A stretch of 64,000 nucleotides of DNA from Paenibacillus sp. FSL R5-0345 (GTDB lineage Bacteria > Bacillota > Bacilli > Paenibacillales > Paenibacillaceae): NCBI RefSeq assembly GCF_000758585.1, contig NZ_CP009281.1:3658001-3722000 (forward strand). The letters are read 5' to 3'. Each line of letters starts with the position of its first letter. Positions within the stretch are counted from its first letter, which is position 1. A model generated the notes under the pieces. The model saw nothing but the letters and a program-made list of their open reading frames with translations, was not told where the DNA came from and made no database searches. A program made the position numbers and the translations under genes. Positions 40,952 through 51,189 of this stretch are shown here, in pieces.

Positions 40952-42886
40952 TTACTCATTTGCCTCTTTACTCTTACCCACTCGTGCTGTTTTCTTAAAC
41001 ACTAGGAAGCTAAGAGGCGGTAATGTTAGCTCTATGCTGTTCACCTGATTATGCCATTCCAGCTTTTTGCTCTTCTGAGGTGCATTGTGTATACCCGAGC
41101 CTCCGAATGCTACATCTTCCGAGCTAAAGATTTCTTCATAAGTCCCTTGACGTGGGACACCTATACGATACTGTTGACGCTGGGCAGGTTGAAAATTGAT
41201 GATAAACAGTAAGGTATCTCCAGGCTTCTTACCTTTACGCATATATGAAATTACGCTTTGTTCATTGTCATCTGCATCAATCCATTGATAACCCTCTTGG
41301 GAATGGTCAAGCTCCCACAGAGCTTTCTCCGAGCGATACAGTTTATTTAGAGCAGCAGTATAGGCTAGCATGCCACGATGGCTGTCATAGTCCAGCAGCA
41401 GCCAATCCAGCTGTTCCTGATCCTTCCATTCGATAAATTGACCAAATTCTCCTCCCATAAACAGGAGTTTCTTTCCGGGATGGGATATTTGATAACCAAG
41501 CAGCTGCCTAAGTCCTGCGAACTTTTGTTCATAAGAACCCGGCATTTTGTCGAGCAACGACTTCTTACCATGTACAACCTCATCATGCGATAGCGGTAAT
41601 GCATAATTTTCGGCATAAGCATAACATATTGGGAAAGTTAATAAATTATGATGATATGGACGCCCCCAGAAATCATGTTCTATGTAGCCCAATGTATCAT
41701 TCATCCATCCCATATTCCATTTGTAATTGAAACCTAGGCCACCTTCATGAGCAGGCGCAGTAACTCCCGGCCAAGCACTGGATTCTTCTGCCATCATCAA
41801 TGCTTTAGGAAAATACTGAAATATCGCTTTATTCAGATTCTGAATAAACTTAATAGCCTCTAAATTCTCAAGACCACCATTCACATTCCGCCGATATTGA
41901 TGAGCCTGCTTTTCAAAATCGAGACGAAGCATGCTGGTAACCGCATCTACACGCATCCCGTCAATATGATAATACTCAAACCAAAAGAGTGCGTTTGAGA
42001 TAAGAAACGAAGAAATCTCTGGCTTGCTGAAATCAAAGGAAAGAGTTCCCCAGCCTGGTTTTTCCGCCAACATCGGATCTGCATATTCATAAAGCGGTGA
42101 ACCATCAAACATTCTTAAACCGTGAGCATCCTTTGCAAAATGAGCCGGAACCCAATCCAGAATCACACCTATTCCAGCTTGATGCAGATGATCGATTAAA
42201 TACATCAACTCGTGGGGTTCACCATATCGACTCGTCGCCGCGAAATACCCCGTTCCTTGATAGCCCCAAGATAAATCGTATGGATGCTCCGCCAGCGGCA
42301 TAAACTCAACATGGGTATAGCCCATTTCCACCAAATAAGGAATTAATAATTCACTCATTTCTTTATAGCTGTAAAATTCTCCGTCTTCTTTTTGACGCCA
42401 AGTTCCAAAATGCATCTCATAAATGTTCATCGGTTGATGATATGGAGCTTTACTCTTTCTCCGCCATACCGCATCCCCCCATCGGTAACCACTGAGATCC
42501 GTAACAACGGATGCAGTCGCCGGGCGAACCTCAGCTTTGAAGGCAAATGGATCAGCTTTTAGGAAGCTTGAGCCATCACTGGCAACAATCCTGTATTTGT
42601 AAAAAGTTCCCGGCTCTATTCCCGGAAAAAAACGACTCCAAAATCCTGAATCGGGTATCTTATATAACGAGTCCATGTCCTGTGTTCCATCCCAGCCGTT
42701 ATGATCACCAGCTAGTCCTACATATGTCGCATGAGGAGCCCACACGGTAAAGCGCACGCCCGTAACGCCTTCTTCAGCGGCAGTGTGCGCACCCAGCATA
42801 GAATAGCTGCGATAATTGGTGCCCTCATGGAACAAATAAATATCAGCAGCTGACGGAAGGGTATCGATTGTTGCTATTTCAGCCAA
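40952..42886 (-). CDS. glgB: 1,4-alpha-glucan branching enzyme
   Basis: The 644-residue GH13 enzyme introduces alpha-1,6 branches into glycogen. An N-terminal CBM48 domain (VRFTVWAPHATYVGLAGDHNGW) precedes the TIM barrel with the four conserved regions: DWVPAHF, GMRVDAVTSML (nucleophile Asp), MAEESSAWP (acid Glu) and LSHDEVVHG. A C-terminal all-beta domain ends with VNSIELTLPPLSFLVF. It is the first gene of glgBA. The start region has AAAAAAGGTGG before it. Confidence 0.96.
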   Translation of the reverse strand: MAEIATIDTLPSAADIYLFHEGTNYRSYSMLGAHTAAEEGVTGVRFTVWAPHATYVGLAGDHNGWDGTQDMDSLYKIPDSGFWSRFFPGIEPGTFYKYRIVASDGSSFLKADPFAFKAEVRPATASVVTDLSGYRWGDAVWRRKSKAPYHQPMNIYEMHFGTWRQKEDGEFYSYKEMSELLIPYLVEMGYTHVEFMPLAEHPYDLSWGYQGTGYFAATSRYGEPHELMYLIDHLHQAGIGVILDWVPAHFAKDAHGLRMFDGSPLYEYADPMLAEKPGWGTLSFDFSKPEISSFLISNALFWFEYYHIDGMRVDAVTSMLRLDFEKQAHQYRRNVNGGLENLEAIKFIQNLNKAIFQYFPKALMMAEESSAWPGVTAPAHEGGLGFNYKWNMGWMNDTLGYIEHDFWGRPYHHNLLTFPICYAYAENYALPLSHDEVVHGKKSLLDKMPGSYEQKFAGLRQLLGYQISHPGKKLLFMGGEFGQFIEWKDQEQLDWLLLDYDSHRGMLAYTAALNKLYRSEKALWELDHSQEGYQWIDADDNEQSVISYMRKGKKPGDTLLFIINFQPAQRQQYRIGVPRQGTYEEIFSSEDVAFGGSGIHNAPQKSKKLEWHNQVNSIELTLPPLSFLVFKKTARVGKSKEANE

Positions 42887-43101
42887 TTCTACACCACCTT
42901 TTTTGAATGCTTGTACCTATTACATTAACCGAATATTACCATTTTGAAAATGATTTGATGTGAAAACAAAAGATTTTCTGATAAAGAAATATTAATTGTA
43001 ATTTTTCTTTTTACACAGCAATATACTTCACCTATGTCGTTTCAAGTGCTTGTCGTAAGTTTATATTACAAGCATTGACAAAATAATGGGAGGGATAACA
43101 A

Positions 43102-44325
43102 ATGAATAACAAAAAAGATTGTATCGCCATGCTCTTGGCAGGAGGGGAAGGCCGTAGATTGGCTCCCTTAACTTCCAGTATGGCTAAGCCTGCAGTCCCT
43201 TTCGGTGGACAGTACAAAATTATTGATTTCCCACTAAGTAATTGTGTAAATTCCAAAATTGATACAGTAGGTGTCCTGACACAGTATGAAGCTGAATCCT
43301 TGCATGATCACATCGGAGAAGGTGAACCTTGGGGCTTACATAGTCAAAAGGACAAAGGCGTCACCCTGCTTCCTTCCGGTGTTGAAGGCAGAGATAGCTA
43401 TACAGGAACTGCTGATGCGATTTATAAGAACATTGAATATATCGATAGCTGCAATCCAGAACATGTACTCATTCTATCCGGTGACCATATTTACCATATG
43501 GATTATCGGAAAATGCTAGAATATCATGTAGGGAAAGCTGCAAAAGCCACCATCTCCGTGATGGAAGTACCGTGGGATGAAGCCAGTCGTTTTGGCGTAA
43601 TGAACGTAAATGATGAACTAAAAATTTCTGAGTTTGCGGAAAAACCTAAAGTACCTAAAAGTAATTTGGCTTCCATGGGTATTTACCTGTTTGAGTGGGC
43701 TTATCTGAAGGAGCACTTGTTGCGGGATGCAGCTAATCCGAATTCCAGTCATGACTTTGGTAAAGATGTTATACCAACGATGCTTGATCAGAATGATGAT
43801 TTATTCGCTTACCGCTTCAAAGGATACTGGAGAGATGTTGGAACTGTGGGTAGTCTCTGGGAAGCTCACATGGACCTTCTGCAAAAAAACAATGGCATGA
43901 AGCTCGACAAAGCACATTGGCCGATGTACAGCCGGATCCGCCGGACTAAGCTATCTGTCCATAAACCACGTGTTCAGATCCCATCAACGGACTCACTCGT
44001 GAATGAATTCTGCACACAAGAAGGCAGCTTACAACGTTCTGTAATCTTCAACGGTGTAGAAATCGGCAAAATGAGCCAGATTAAACAAAGTGTTATTATG
44101 CCTGGCGTCCGCATTGGGCGTGGAGTACAGATTGAAAATGCCATTATTGGCGAAGGTGCAATTATTAAGGATGGGACTGTCATCAAGGGAAGTATAAATA
44201 ATATTGTAGTCGTTGGGCCTTATGAGACCGTAGCTCCAAAGCCAGCGGTTCGGAACCAACCCTCCCGTCTATTTCAGGATGTTTATGAGAAGACAGGACG
44301 TCTACGGGAAGTTCTCCCTTCATAA
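43102..44325 (+). CDS. glgC: glucose-1-phosphate adenylyltransferase
   Basis: The 407-residue enzyme makes ADP-glucose, the committed step of glycogen synthesis. The nucleotidyltransferase domain shows [37 protein letters not shown] (about 11-47), [21 protein letters not shown] and [19 protein letters not shown]. The C-terminal left-handed beta-helix has [35 protein letters not shown]. No glgD-like second subunit follows, so it may act as a homotetramer. It is divergent from glgBA. The start follows GGGAGGG. Confidence 0.96.
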   Translation: MNNKKDCIAMLLAGGEGRRLAPLTSSMAKPAVPFGGQYKIIDFPLSNCVNSKIDTVGVLTQYEAESLHDHIGEGEPWGLHSQKDKGVTLLPSGVEGRDSYTGTADAIYKNIEYIDSCNPEHVLILSGDHIYHMDYRKMLEYHVGKAAKATISVMEVPWDEASRFGVMNVNDELKISEFAEKPKVPKSNLASMGIYLFEWAYLKEHLLRDAANPNSSHDFGKDVIPTMLDQNDDLFAYRFKGYWRDVGTVGSLWEAHMDLLQKNNGMKLDKAHWPMYSRIRRTKLSVHKPRVQIPSTDSLVNEFCTQEGSLQRSVIFNGVEIGKMSQIKQSVIMPGVRIGRGVQIENAIIGEGAIIKDGTVIKGSINNIVVVGPYETVAPKPAVRNQPSRLFQDVYEKTGRLREVLPS

Positions 44326-44406
44326 TAACCATTATATAGAAAAATACTTTATCAAGCAAAAACGCCTTCGGCGTCCCAAATGGACGGTAAGCGTTTATGC
44401 GAGAAA

Positions 44407-44503
44407 TATAAGGATAATGTATAGTGTGAAACTTATATATCCTTATATTTATAAAAAGGGGCTGTTGTCCTGGTCGATCATGACCAGAGCAACAGCCCTT
44501 TCG
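44407..44503. terminator. glgC terminator region, bidirectional
   Basis: A first hairpin (ATATAAGGATA 44407-44417 with TATCCTTATAT 44438-44448) is followed by a strong stem (44456-44475 with 44482-44500: AAGGGGCTGTTG..CTGGTC). U-tracts are modest. It lies between convergent glgC and the double-GNAT gene. Confidence 0.72.
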
Positions 44504-44520
44504 GTTGTTAGAGGTTAATC

Positions 44521-45585
44521 TTATGAATTTTGAAGTGCTGTCCATTCTCTATCTAACATGCTCATTTCCACACAATCTACATATTGATCCCCAAACAGCG
44601 CTGCCTCACGTTGAACGCCCTCCCGCTTAAAGCCCACGGCTTCGTAAGTTTTCAAGGCAACAGTGTTGAAAGCAAATGCACCCAGGGAAAGTCTATGCAT
44701 CCCCATGCTCTCAAATCCAATCCGAAGCATTTCATTCATCATCCTTGTTCCAAAGCCTCTACCCTGACAATCTGGATCTACAACTGCCCTACCTATTCGT
44801 GCAAATCGATTAGACCGGTCTATGGTTGAAAAGCTGATATGACCCACGACCTCTAGAGTAGCTTCATGCACCGCACAAAAGATCAAGCGGTCAGAATTCG
44901 CTGGATGATTAGCTCCACTCAAATACTTAGTAAGCTGGTCATCGTCAAGTGGGAAGGTTAGTGAAGGTCCAGCCCACTGCTTCAGATAATCAGGTGATAA
45001 ACTCCATCGTTTCAAGTGTTCAAAGTCCGATTCAGACATAAATCTAAGAATCAGACGATCGAGATCAGGTGTCTCCTCAAAATGCTCATAAAGGTTCACT
45101 AAACGACCATTTCCCATATCGTTAGTGCCCATGTAATGAAAACCCATGCTTTGATAATAACGATTGAGTTTAATGTTGTGTGCGACGGTATCAAATCTGA
45201 GTCCTCTGCACCCAAGTTCTTTAGCTAGCACCACAGCATACATAAGCATATGCTTCCCAAGTCCCTGACTGCGATGTGTACCCGCTACAGCCAGCTTATG
45301 CAAATAAGCATAGGCCTCATCATTTTTATCTCCCCAGTATTGAGGGTCAGTAAATTGTAACGTGAACATTCCAACTACAACATCATCGACAAGCGCAAGA
45401 TAAACATGCCTGTCGTTAAAATAGCCTGCAATATCAGACTCATTGAATTGTCCTGGAGTCCATTGTTTAATCCCGTTTAGCTCCATCCAATTTGCTGCTT
45501 CCTGCAGTATACTTAAGATATCACCTGTCCGGTCGGGTTCTCCGCGAACAATCCTAATTGAGTTCCCCAAGACATCCATTTCCAT
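44521..45585 (-). CDS. double GNAT acetyltransferase
   Basis: The 354-residue protein carries two complete GNAT domains. Domain 1 (about 8-165) has the acetyl-CoA loop HRSQGLGKHML and NRYYQSMGFHYMG. Domain 2 (about 178-345) resembles RimJ-like enzymes with DPDCQGRGFGTRMMNEML and ALKTYEAVGFKREGV. Both loops keep Q/R-x-x-G-x-G/A, so both may be active. It starts 5 bp behind the histidine kinase gene, suggesting it belongs to the same operon. Acceptors unknown. Confidence 0.85.
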   Translation of the reverse strand: MEMDVLGNSIRIVRGEPDRTGDILSILQEAANWMELNGIKQWTPGQFNESDIAGYFNDRHVYLALVDDVVVGMFTLQFTDPQYWGDKNDEAYAYLHKLAVAGTHRSQGLGKHMLMYAVVLAKELGCRGLRFDTVAHNIKLNRYYQSMGFHYMGTNDMGNGRLVNLYEHFEETPDLDRLILRFMSESDFEHLKRWSLSPDYLKQWAGPSLTFPLDDDQLTKYLSGANHPANSDRLIFCAVHEATLEVVGHISFSTIDRSNRFARIGRAVVDPDCQGRGFGTRMMNEMLRIGFESMGMHRLSLGAFAFNTVALKTYEAVGFKREGVQREAALFGDQYVDCVEMSMLDREWTALQNS

Positions 45586-45590
45586 ACCCC

Positions 45591-47048
45591 CTAGACATCT
45601 GAATCAGGTAATATAGCTTGATTTGGCATTACTTGATCTGAAACGACCTCAGGTGGTTTCTCAGTAAGTGGTAAGATTACGGTAACTTCCGTCCCTTTTC
45701 CAAGCTCACTTACCATATCCAGTGTCCCATTATGAAGTTCTACAATCTGCTGTGAGATCGCTAACCCCAAGCCAGTTCCCCCATTGAGTGCATCCACTTG
45801 AAAGAATCGGTCTTTAACTCTGGAGATATGCGCTTCACTAATCCCAATTCCACTATCACGAACCATGATAGCAGTCTCAGTTGAGGACAGTCTCTTCGCA
45901 GACAATTCTATACTGGAGTCCTCATGGGAAAACTTCACAGCATTATCTACCAGATTCAAGAACACTTGCTTTAGACGATTAGCATCGCCTTTAACATAGA
46001 TCCCATCTTCACATTCCAGAAGCAAGTGGATACGCTTCTTCTCCGCCTTAGCCCAAATATTCAGTATCGTCTCCTGAAGTAACACTTTCACGTCAACAAT
46101 CCCAATGGATAGCTTCATTTGGTTCTGCTGCAGCTTTGAAAAGTCGAGAATCTCCTCCACTAGACCAATCAGTCGTTCACTTTCTTTAGAAATAATACTA
46201 ACACCAAGCTTCGTCTCCTCCGGATCATAGCCGCCAGAGATCAATGTCTCACTCCAGCCCTTGATACTCGTAAGTGGTGTTCGTAGCTCATGTGAAATAG
46301 AAGAAATAAAATCATCCTTAATCTGATTGCTTCGCACAATTTCTTGAGCCATATAATTCAGCGTTGAAGCTAAATCACCAATCTCAAACTTGTAATTCCC
46401 CTTAATTCGCACATTAAATCTGCCCTTAGCCATCTGGGCTGAAACCGCCGTAATGTTATTGAGCGGTTTTACGATAGAATTGGCAAGTCCGAAGCTGAAT
46501 ACGATAACAACAGCCAAGACAGCTGCACCTATTCCAATCGACAGTAATGTAAGATTAAGCAAGTCGTTGTTAATGCCTTCTAGTGAAGTAAGATACCTTA
46601 GAACATACGTATCACGGCCGTGAATCTGTAACATTTTAGATACAGCCATAACGCTCTCGTTAGTACCACTCTGGCGCCCTACCCAGCGGCCAATACTGCC
46701 TCCTACTGCTTCTGGGACGTCACTGGTTGTAATCGTACGGTCAGGCTGAAAACCAGTTGAACTGGTAATCATATCCCCATTCAGGGTCAATACTTCCAGT
46801 TCGGTATTGTTCAGCGAAAATCTATCCAGCAGCTCTTGCAGCTGGTTCGAATTGTTATCGCCACCTAACTGATATTTATGGTAGAACGTCTCTGCCATGG
46901 TAATGTGGTTTTTTATCTTGCTATAAACACTGTCATAATAATACGTTCTGATGGCAAGCAAGAAGATAACTTCTACAAGGAGAAGCGCCAAAAAAACTAC
47001 AAGAATGTAGTGTAGAACGATTTGCCTGCGCATCCCCTTCTTAATCAT
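45591..47048 (-). CDS. sensor histidine kinase
   Basis: The protein has about 485 residues. An N-terminal membrane helix (about 8-30), an extracellular sensor region of about 140 residues, and a second helix (about 165-190) precede a HAMP domain (NSIVKPLNNITAVSAQMAKGRFNVRIK). A HisKA dimerisation domain with phospho-acceptor His in SSISHELRTPLTSIKGWSE and the ATPase domain (NLVDNAVKFSHE, DSGIGIS, GTGLGLAISQQIVELHNG) follow. The ATG at 47048 overlaps the response regulator stop (ATGA) and has AAAGG upstream. It pairs with the regulator at 47045. Signal unknown. Confidence 0.93.
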   Translation of the reverse strand: MIKKGMRRQIVLHYILVVFLALLLVEVIFLLAIRTYYYDSVYSKIKNHITMAETFYHKYQLGGDNNSNQLQELLDRFSLNNTELEVLTLNGDMITSSTGFQPDRTITTSDVPEAVGGSIGRWVGRQSGTNESVMAVSKMLQIHGRDTYVLRYLTSLEGINNDLLNLTLLSIGIGAAVLAVVIVFSFGLANSIVKPLNNITAVSAQMAKGRFNVRIKGNYKFEIGDLASTLNYMAQEIVRSNQIKDDFISSISHELRTPLTSIKGWSETLISGGYDPEETKLGVSIISKESERLIGLVEEILDFSKLQQNQMKLSIGIVDVKVLLQETILNIWAKAEKKRIHLLLECEDGIYVKGDANRLKQVFLNLVDNAVKFSHEDSSIELSAKRLSSTETAIMVRDSGIGISEAHISRVKDRFFQVDALNGGTGLGLAISQQIVELHNGTLDMVSELGKGTEVTVILPLTEKPPEVVSDQVMPNQAILPDSDV

Positions 47049-47743
47049 TGTACTTGGCCTTTCCATCTATATCCGTGTCCCCATACCGTTTGCAAAAATT
47101 CTGGCTCCGACGGATTATTTTCTATCTTTTGGCGCAGACGACGAATATTCACATCCACGATTTTGGGATCACCCATATACTCCTTACCCCACACATGATC
47201 CAGCAGAAGATCGCGGCTGAGCGGTGTATTTTCTTTTTCAAGAAAGAATTGAATTAATGAAAACTCCGTTGGCGTCAGTTCAATCGCTTCATTATCACGC
47301 TTGAAATGTTTGGAAATTAGATCCAGGGTGAAAGGACCTGAAACAAAAGAGACCTTCGCTGACTGTTCACGATGAACGTTCACTCGACGCAGCAAGGATT
47401 GAATTCTAGCTATCAGTTCTGTCGGGCTGAATGGCTTACTAACATGGTCATCAGCACCTACGGATAAAGCATACACTTTATCTTGCTCTTGAACCTTGGC
47501 AGTCAGAAAAATAATACCCAAACGTTCATTGGTTTCTCTAACTCGTCTACATACTTCAAATCCATCAATACCTGGAACCATTACATCCAATAGGGCGATA
47601 TCAATATCAGGAATCGTGGTTAACTTGTGAAGAGCTTCATGCCCATCCGCAGCCTCTATCACTTCGAAACCATTACGCTTCAAGTTGATAACAATAAAAC
47701 TACGAATAGACTCCTCATCTTCCAGTATCAGTACTTTACTCAT
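47045..47743 (-). CDS. OmpR-family response regulator
   Basis: The 232-residue protein has a receiver domain with EDEE (about 8-11), phosphorylated Asp in LLDVMVPG (about 53), Thr in FLTAK and Lys in VSKPFSP. The C-terminal winged helix has ELTPTEFSLIQFFLEKENTPLSRDLLLDHVWG and VDVNIRRLRQKIE. It overlaps the lipoprotein gene upstream by 8 bp and the kinase downstream by 4 bp, so the three are translated as a coupled unit. Confidence 0.95.
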   Translation of the reverse strand: MSKVLILEDEESIRSFIVINLKRNGFEVIEAADGHEALHKLTTIPDIDIALLDVMVPGIDGFEVCRRVRETNERLGIIFLTAKVQEQDKVYALSVGADDHVSKPFSPTELIARIQSLLRRVNVHREQSAKVSFVSGPFTLDLISKHFKRDNEAIELTPTEFSLIQFFLEKENTPLSRDLLLDHVWGKEYMGDPKIVDVNIRRLRQKIENNPSEPEFLQTVWGHGYRWKGQVQ

Positions 47744-49028
47744 CTATTCCCTTCCTTTCTATAGGGGAAGCAATTTTATTACTTCCTTCCGTTGTTGTAC
47801 TTTGTTCTAACTTACCGCGGTAGGCGATAACCTTAGCTGCATCACGTGCAAGAAGATCCCAACCGTCATTCTTTACCCGGTCCCATTCAGAAGGAGAAAA
47901 GAAAGCAACCTCAGCAACCGTCTCACCTGTATCAGACATGATGAACTTAAGGTTCTCATCCAAAACCGATTTCGTATCAACCGTCACCTTCTCATGCCAT
48001 TCTGGAGAAAAATTAATATTGAATCGATCCGATGGATCATGATATAGCTGGGTTGTGAAGGTCAGCCCGTCTTTTCCATCCCATTTATAATAGGAGGTAA
48101 AGTATGGAATTTCAGCTGGATCGAAATACTCCCACCCTTTGGGTACCTCAAGCAATCCAATTTCAATAATGCCATCATGATCAATATCTTCGCTTGCAAT
48201 CCGTCGATCTTTATAAGTCCGCGCATCACCTGGTAAAACCACACGCAGCTTATTATTCTCCATAAGAACAATCGAGGAATAAGCAGATTGAGAATCCACT
48301 GCAGCATCCAATACGATTCCTTCTTTATCCTCCGAGATTTTTCCTGCAACAATATTGTAATAATTGTTAAAATAAGGGTCTATATCATCAAGTTTATCGA
48401 GAACCTTAAAGCCATCATCATTGTACTGATAGATTGAAATGGTCGAAAATTCATTTCTTTTAAAATAAACAACGGTGATGTCTTCAATTCCGTCTCCGTT
48501 TAGATCATCAATCATATATTTTGTATACGGATGTGAAAGCAACTCTACCAATGAACCGCTGGAATAGCTATAGACCACTAGCCCCTTTTCTTCACCTCGT
48601 GAATATCCGGTAACAATTTCAAGCTTCCCATCACCTGTCATGTCCTTTATATCAACCGACTCCAGCACAGTTCCGTCACCATCGAATACAAGCTTTTTGA
48701 CCCAGGTGTCGCCTTGTTTCTCCAAGATCATCCCGTGAATCTCTACAGCTTCTCCAGGTGTCTTATAGAACACTAGTGTCTCCATTATTCCATCCTTATT
48801 GAGATCCTCAGTAAAGATGGTACTATCCTCGTCATTGGTCGGTCGAATCAACGTGGACCCCGCTGGCTTAAGTGAATTAATAGCAGCCATAAGTGTTGCT
48901 TTGTCAGCAGACAATTGTGGGGATTTCATCTTAGAAACAGGATCACTGATGAAAGTACAACCCGACAAAACGGATAAAGTCAGCGTTGCGGCTACAAAGC
49001 ACCTAAGACTTCTCATATTCAACTTCAT
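47736..49028 (-). CDS. lipoprotein with FG-GAP/VCBS-like Asp-rich repeats
   Basis: The protein has about 430 residues. A lipobox LSVLSGC places the lipidated Cys near residue 24. At least four repeats contain a calcium-loop-like D-x-[ND]-x-DG motif followed by a hydrophobic strand: DLNKDGIMETLVF, DMTGDGKLEIVTGY, DLNGDGIEDITVVY and DIDHDGIIEIGLLE. This suggests a beta-propeller of the FG-GAP type outside the membrane. As it is coupled by overlap to a two-component system, it may modulate the sensor. That is inference. The start at 49028 follows AAGGAAAAG. Confidence 0.75.
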   Translation of the reverse strand: MKLNMRSLRCFVAATLTLSVLSGCTFISDPVSKMKSPQLSADKATLMAAINSLKPAGSTLIRPTNDEDSTIFTEDLNKDGIMETLVFYKTPGEAVEIHGMILEKQGDTWVKKLVFDGDGTVLESVDIKDMTGDGKLEIVTGYSRGEEKGLVVYSYSSGSLVELLSHPYTKYMIDDLNGDGIEDITVVYFKRNEFSTISIYQYNDDGFKVLDKLDDIDPYFNNYYNIVAGKISEDKEGIVLDAAVDSQSAYSSIVLMENNKLRVVLPGDARTYKDRRIASEDIDHDGIIEIGLLEVPKGWEYFDPAEIPYFTSYYKWDGKDGLTFTTQLYHDPSDRFNINFSPEWHEKVTVDTKSVLDENLKFIMSDTGETVAEVAFFSPSEWDRVKNDGWDLLARDAAKVIAYRGKLEQSTTTEGSNKIASPIERKGIDE

Positions 49029-49056
49029 CACTCTTTTCCTTATCCGTGTCCAAAAT

Positions 49057-49782
49057 TTAAAGATTTGCACGTTCTTGGAACGTTAACCTACGCCCCTTTA
49101 TATCATGCTTAATTCTGCCATCTTCTAGTACCCAAAGACGAGTAGCAAAACGTTCGGCTAATTCTATCGGAAGTACAGTTATAACTGTAAGGCCAGTTTC
49201 TTTACACAGCTTCCGCAATGTTTCCAACACATTCTCTGCGGACTTAGGATCTAATCCCGTTACCGGCTCATCCGCTAAAATCACTTTCGCACCATGAGTC
49301 AATGCTCTCGCAATTGCTACACGCTGCCTTTCACCACCACTAAGTTGGCTCGCCTTCATCTTCGCCTTATCCAGAAGGCCGAGGGCATCCAATTCATCCA
49401 TTGCACCCATATAATCATCTGAACGTACCATCCCAGTAACCATTCGCCATAAAGGCGTTTGCGCGGACTGGCCGATCAGTACATTTTTCAATGCAGTACG
49501 GTTCGGATTGAGCTCTGCATTCTGCTCCAGGTAAGCCCACTCGCGGCGGATCTTTCTTTTACCTGTAAAGGCACTCGCCATAATATCTATACCGTCTACT
49601 CTAAAATTCCCTCTATCCCATTTCTCACGCAACGCTAAACAGCGCAGTAAAGTCGTCTTACCGCTCCCGCTAGCTCCAAGTATTGCTACGAATTCACCCG
49701 GTTCTAATTGAAAGCCTATATCCTGTAGAACTGGATTTTTATCTTCCCCAACTGCCTTGGCTAAGTGTTCAACTGTGATCAT
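49057..49782 (-). CDS. ABC transporter ATP-binding protein (PhnC-like)
   Basis: The 241-residue ATPase has Walker A GASGSGKTT (about 34-42), signature LSGGERQR (about 146), Walker B VILADEP and a late H-loop region TVLPIE, in which the usual switch His is replaced. NPNRTALKNVLIGQ resembles phosphonate transporter ATPases. No permease or binding protein is adjacent. It is instead the first gene of the block with the lipoprotein (28 bp downstream), regulator and kinase, which suggests a sensing or efflux role rather than phosphonate uptake. Confidence 0.85.
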   Translation of the reverse strand: MITVEHLAKAVGEDKNPVLQDIGFQLEPGEFVAILGASGSGKTTLLRCLALREKWDRGNFRVDGIDIMASAFTGKRKIRREWAYLEQNAELNPNRTALKNVLIGQSAQTPLWRMVTGMVRSDDYMGAMDELDALGLLDKAKMKASQLSGGERQRVAIARALTHGAKVILADEPVTGLDPKSAENVLETLRKLCKETGLTVITVLPIELAERFATRLWVLEDGRIKHDIKGRRLTFQERANL

Positions 49783-49872
49783 AGTTCAGCCTCTCCCTGT
49801 CTTTATCTATAATCTATAGTGTACTCTGAAAGCCAGATGAATTTCCATGCGAGCACTCGTTCTTATCTTACC

Positions 49873-51051
49873 TCAAATTTTTTGCCGTGGCGAGAAAAAT
49901 AACCCAAGCAATCCGAACATGATATATAAAGCGCCCATCAAACCGAAAATCCCCCCGCCCCAGCCGACTTGCATGAGCAAACCGCCGATACCTGGACCTA
50001 TAATACTGCCTATACTAAAATGAAAAGAAGCAACCACATTTGCAGCAGGCAGTAGATGTCGTGGTAAAATATCCGCAGCTAAGCTTAGCCCTAATGAGAA
50101 AAAGGAACCTACAAGTCCACCTGCAATCATCAGCAGTACCATAGTCACTTTAAAATGGTCTCCTGCTAGCGGCAGCAATGCGAAGGCAATTCCGCCTCCA
50201 ATCCCGGTTAGAATCAATACCTTCTTTCGACCAAAACGGTCGCTCCAGAGCCCTAGTGGGAATTGTAACAACAGTCCCCCTATACCTGCAAAAGGCAATA
50301 AGGCTGCAATTTGATCCGTGCTGTAACCGATCCGGAGGCCATACACTGGAAAATTACTGTTTAAACTCGCTTCCATGAAACCGTATAAGAGTGCAGGAAT
50401 TAAGGCGAACCAGGCTAAACTGTAACAACGTCCAAACCGGCGTACCTGGCTTTCTCCACTCTCAACTTTATCTGGGCGGGAATCCGGAAGCATTGTAACG
50501 GCAAGTATTAGGACTAATAAAAAAAGAAATGCTAGAACTATAAAAGGTGTTGCCTGACCAAATCGCAGCAGGCTAATTCCCAGCGGTCCCAAGCTAAAGC
50601 CCAGGCCATAGGACATCCCGTACAGGGATAGATTTCGTCCGCGATGCTCGGCAGGCGTCATTAGCAGTACCCATAGCTGTGCGGCATAATTGATAGCTGC
50701 ATCACCAACACCAACAAGCAAACGCAATACAAACCATATTTTGATGCCAGGAAAAAAGGGGAACAGAAGTAAGCTTACTAAGACTAGGCTGATCCCGCCA
50801 GCAATCAATTTTTTGAATCCAATCGCTCCGAGAACTCTTTCAGCAATCAAGGTCATTCCGAATGATCCTATGTATAGAGCCGCTGCATTTAGTCCATTAA
50901 GCGAAGAGGAAACTCCTTTCTGCTCCAATAGAATGGATAATACGGGAAGCAGCATTCCTTGGCTGAGTCCAGCCGCTATGGTAGCGGTAATAAGAATCAT
51001 GAAATTCATTTTGCTGTTACTGCGAATAGATACTCTTGGCCGGTCTGACAC
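49873..51051 (-). CDS. MFS transporter
   Basis: The protein has about 392 residues and 12 predicted helices. It has a GLSQGMLLPVLSILLEQKGVSSSLNGLNAAALYIGSF start and LGLWSDRFGRKKVLILTG between helices 8 and 9. This is the drug-resistance/sugar-efflux type. The GTG at 51051 is eight bases behind AGGGGGA. The longer frame up to 51129 includes this ribosome binding site. It is divergent from an ArsR-type regulator gene, which likely controls it. Confidence 0.87.
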   Translation of the reverse strand: MSDRPRVSIRSNSKMNFMILITATIAAGLSQGMLLPVLSILLEQKGVSSSLNGLNAAALYIGSFGMTLIAERVLGAIGFKKLIAGGISLVLVSLLLFPFFPGIKIWFVLRLLVGVGDAAINYAAQLWVLLMTPAEHRGRNLSLYGMSYGLGFSLGPLGISLLRFGQATPFIVLAFLFLLVLILAVTMLPDSRPDKVESGESQVRRFGRCYSLAWFALIPALLYGFMEASLNSNFPVYGLRIGYSTDQIAALLPFAGIGGLLLQFPLGLWSDRFGRKKVLILTGIGGGIAFALLPLAGDHFKVTMVLLMIAGGLVGSFFSLGLSLAADILPRHLLPAANVVASFHFSIGSIIGPGIGGLLMQVGWGGGIFGLMGALYIMFGLLGLFFSPRQKI

Positions 51052-51189
51052 AGATGATATCCCCCTAAGATTAATAACGCTAATTTGATCTAACGCCAAT
51101 TGGCAAACACCGAACATTATAGTGGACAACCCTCTTCAAAACAAGAGATAATATGAAGATGTTACGGATTTCCTGGGGGTGCATGAGAC

